Positions 6,637 to 7,230 of a stretch of 7,230 bases of DNA are shown piece after piece; the stretch's first letter is position 1; each line of letters starts with the position of its first letter. Source of the stretch: Solirubrobacteraceae bacterium. Lineage in GTDB: Bacteria > Actinomycetota > Thermoleophilia > Solirubrobacterales > Solirubrobacteraceae. A program made the position numbers and the translations under genes. The notes under the pieces were generated by a model. It did not search any database and was not told the origin of the DNA. It saw only the letters and a list, made by a program, of their open reading frames with translations. The stretch is taken from the NCBI GenBank assembly GCA_025928415.1, contig JAICJK010000116.1, positions 1 through 7,230 on the forward strand. The letters run 5' to 3'.

Positions 6637-6662
6637 GCCGCCGCGGCGCGCCGCGGCAGCTA
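6635..6662. promoter_or_regulatory. 28-bp near-perfect palindrome in the XRE promoter
   Basis: The core GCCGCGGCGCGCCGCGGC (6640-6657) is an 18-bp perfect palindrome. After one mismatched pair (6639/6658) the flanks TAGC (6635-6638) and GCTA (6659-6662) also pair, giving 13 of 14 symmetric pairs. It occupies the spacer immediately upstream of the candidate -10 box, where a bound repressor would block RNA polymerase. It is a candidate autoregulatory operator. A terminator role is possible too, because it lies between two same-strand genes. Confidence 0.5.
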
Positions 6663-6672
6663 CCTCGGAGGT
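6662..6672. promoter_or_regulatory. Small inverted repeat ACCTC-G-GAGGT upstream of the XRE gene
   Basis: Five-base arms flank a single central base, abutting the 28-bp palindrome at about the -35 region of the XRE promoter. It may be a second operator half or an activator site. It is short enough to occur by chance. Confidence 0.25.
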
Positions 6673-6683
6673 CATCGGCGCCT

Positions 6684-6697
6684 CGCGCCGCGGCGCG
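6684..6697 (-). terminator. GC hairpin just downstream of the ferritin-like gene
   Basis: A 14-bp perfect palindrome, CGCGCCGCGGCGCG, starts 1 nt after the ferritin-like stop codon (6699-6701) in the direction of that gene. It could fold into a short hairpin and end transcription before the XRE promoter. There is no T-tract, and such CG runs are frequent in this genome. Confidence 0.3.
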
Positions 6698-6698
6698 C

Positions 6699-7230
6699 TC
6701 AGCCGACGATGAAGCCCGTCGCCTTGACCGCCTTGAGCACCTTCGCGGCGGTGTACGGCGTGTCGAACGGGCCGTCGGGCGCGATGTCCTTCGCGCTGCC
6801 GCCGTTGATGAGCCCGATCACCCCGGCGTGGCGCGCCTCGACCGTGAGGATCGAGATCGCGGCCTTCAGGTAGGCGGGCTTCTTGATGTTGAAGCCCTGG
6901 CCGAAGTAGGCGTGGACCCCGGTGTTCTCGAGCACCTGCGCGGTGGCCTGGACCATCGCCTCGTCGGACGTGGTGCCCTTGAAGTCGAACTTCGGCTTCT
7001 TGGCCGCCTTCGCGCCGAGCGCCCGCTTGAGCGCCTTGACGTGCGCGTTCTCGTCCCGGGTGACGACGGCGAGGAACCTGGCGGTCAGCGGGTCGGTGAT
7101 CTTCCCGCTCGCGGTGGCCTCGTCGTAGAAGGCCGCCTCGAGGTACTCGAGGGTCAGCGCGTAGTTGAGGATCCCGACGTCGCCCTTGCCGAAGCTCTTC
7201 GGCGGTCGGCCGTGCGAGGAGGCGGCGAAC
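6699..7230 (-). CDS. Ferritin-like domain protein (Ferritin_2 type), 5' end outside the window
   Basis: The frame is open from the right edge to TGA at 6699-6701, giving 176 residues. The first in-frame ATG (6954-6956) is internal, because the conserved fold begins well upstream of it. The visible chain starts FAASSHGRPPKSFGKGDVGI and continues with NYALTLEYLEAAFYDEA, the typical first helix of PF13668 proteins. Putative di-metal ligands of a four-helix bundle are all present in order: E28, then E60 and H63 (ExxH), E101, then E131 and H134 (ExxH). Relatives in actinobacteria often carry a Tat or Sec signal and act outside the cytoplasm; that region is not visible here. The function of the family (iron binding, oxidase or desiccation/stress role) is not settled. 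The Gly/Asp-rich C-terminus ending KATGFIVG is complete. Confidence 0.9.
   Translation of the reverse strand, partial: FAASSHGRPPKSFGKGDVGILNYALTLEYLEAAFYDEATASGKITDPLTARFLAVVTRDENAHVKALKRALGAKAAKKPKFDFKGTTSDEAMVQATAQVLENTGVHAYFGQGFNIKKPAYLKAAISILTVEARHAGVIGLINGGSAKDIAPDGPFDTPYTAAKVLKAVKATGFIVG

Noticed and set aside
6954..6956. ATG at 6954-6956 as the start of an 85-residue gene
   Set aside because: The frame stays open to the right edge and encodes the first two helices of the ferritin-like fold, including three of the putative metal ligands, so this ATG is internal.
1..7230. A new defence, mobile or biosynthetic system
   Set aside because: Every substantial gene belongs to a common chromosomal family. 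There are no transposase, recombinase, nuclease, toxin-antitoxin or biosynthetic genes, and no obvious change in base composition.

Overview
The window is GC-rich (roughly 70% or more by eye), with third codon positions almost all G or C. The gene content suggests an actinobacterium of the class Thermoleophilia (Solirubrobacter, Conexibacter or Patulibacter type). The pointers are a ferritin-like (Ferritin_2) protein, an MmyB-type XRE regulator, a zinc-ribbon/transmembrane/discoidin-like protein, a compact cyclophilin, and start codons that appear leaderless. The placement is inference from protein style; there is no rRNA or marker gene here to confirm it.

Layout, left to right: (1) the last 55 codons of an unrecognised + strand gene, whose end overlaps convergently with (2) a cyclophilin-type peptidyl-prolyl isomerase on the minus strand. 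Upstream of that on the same strand are (3) a zinc-ribbon, single-pass membrane protein with a Thr/Pro-rich stalk and a discoidin-like extracellular domain, and (4) a DEAD-box RNA helicase with a DbpA-type RNA-binding domain. Genes 4-3-2 run in the same direction, but a 28-pair imperfect inverted repeat lies between 4 and 3. A 61-bp divergent promoter region separates the helicase from (5) a PfkB-family sugar/nucleoside kinase on the + strand. The kinase converges on (6) a 14-helix DHA2-type MFS exporter. Upstream of the exporter on the same strand is (7) its probable regulator, an XRE/MmyB protein. The regulator's promoter carries a 28-bp near-perfect palindrome and a second small inverted repeat. 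Last is (8) a ferritin-like protein running off the right edge, with a complete set of putative di-metal ligands.

Functionally this looks like ordinary chromosomal housekeeping and efflux: protein folding, RNA remodelling, a small-molecule kinase, and a regulator-exporter pair. I see no CRISPR array, tRNA, rRNA, insertion sequence, phage gene or defence cassette, and no convincing undescribed multi-gene system. The best leads are non-coding: the long inverted repeat at 1754-1831, the stacked palindromes at 6635-6672, and three genes whose -10-like TANNNT boxes sit 8-10 nt before the start codon with no Shine-Dalgarno sequence.
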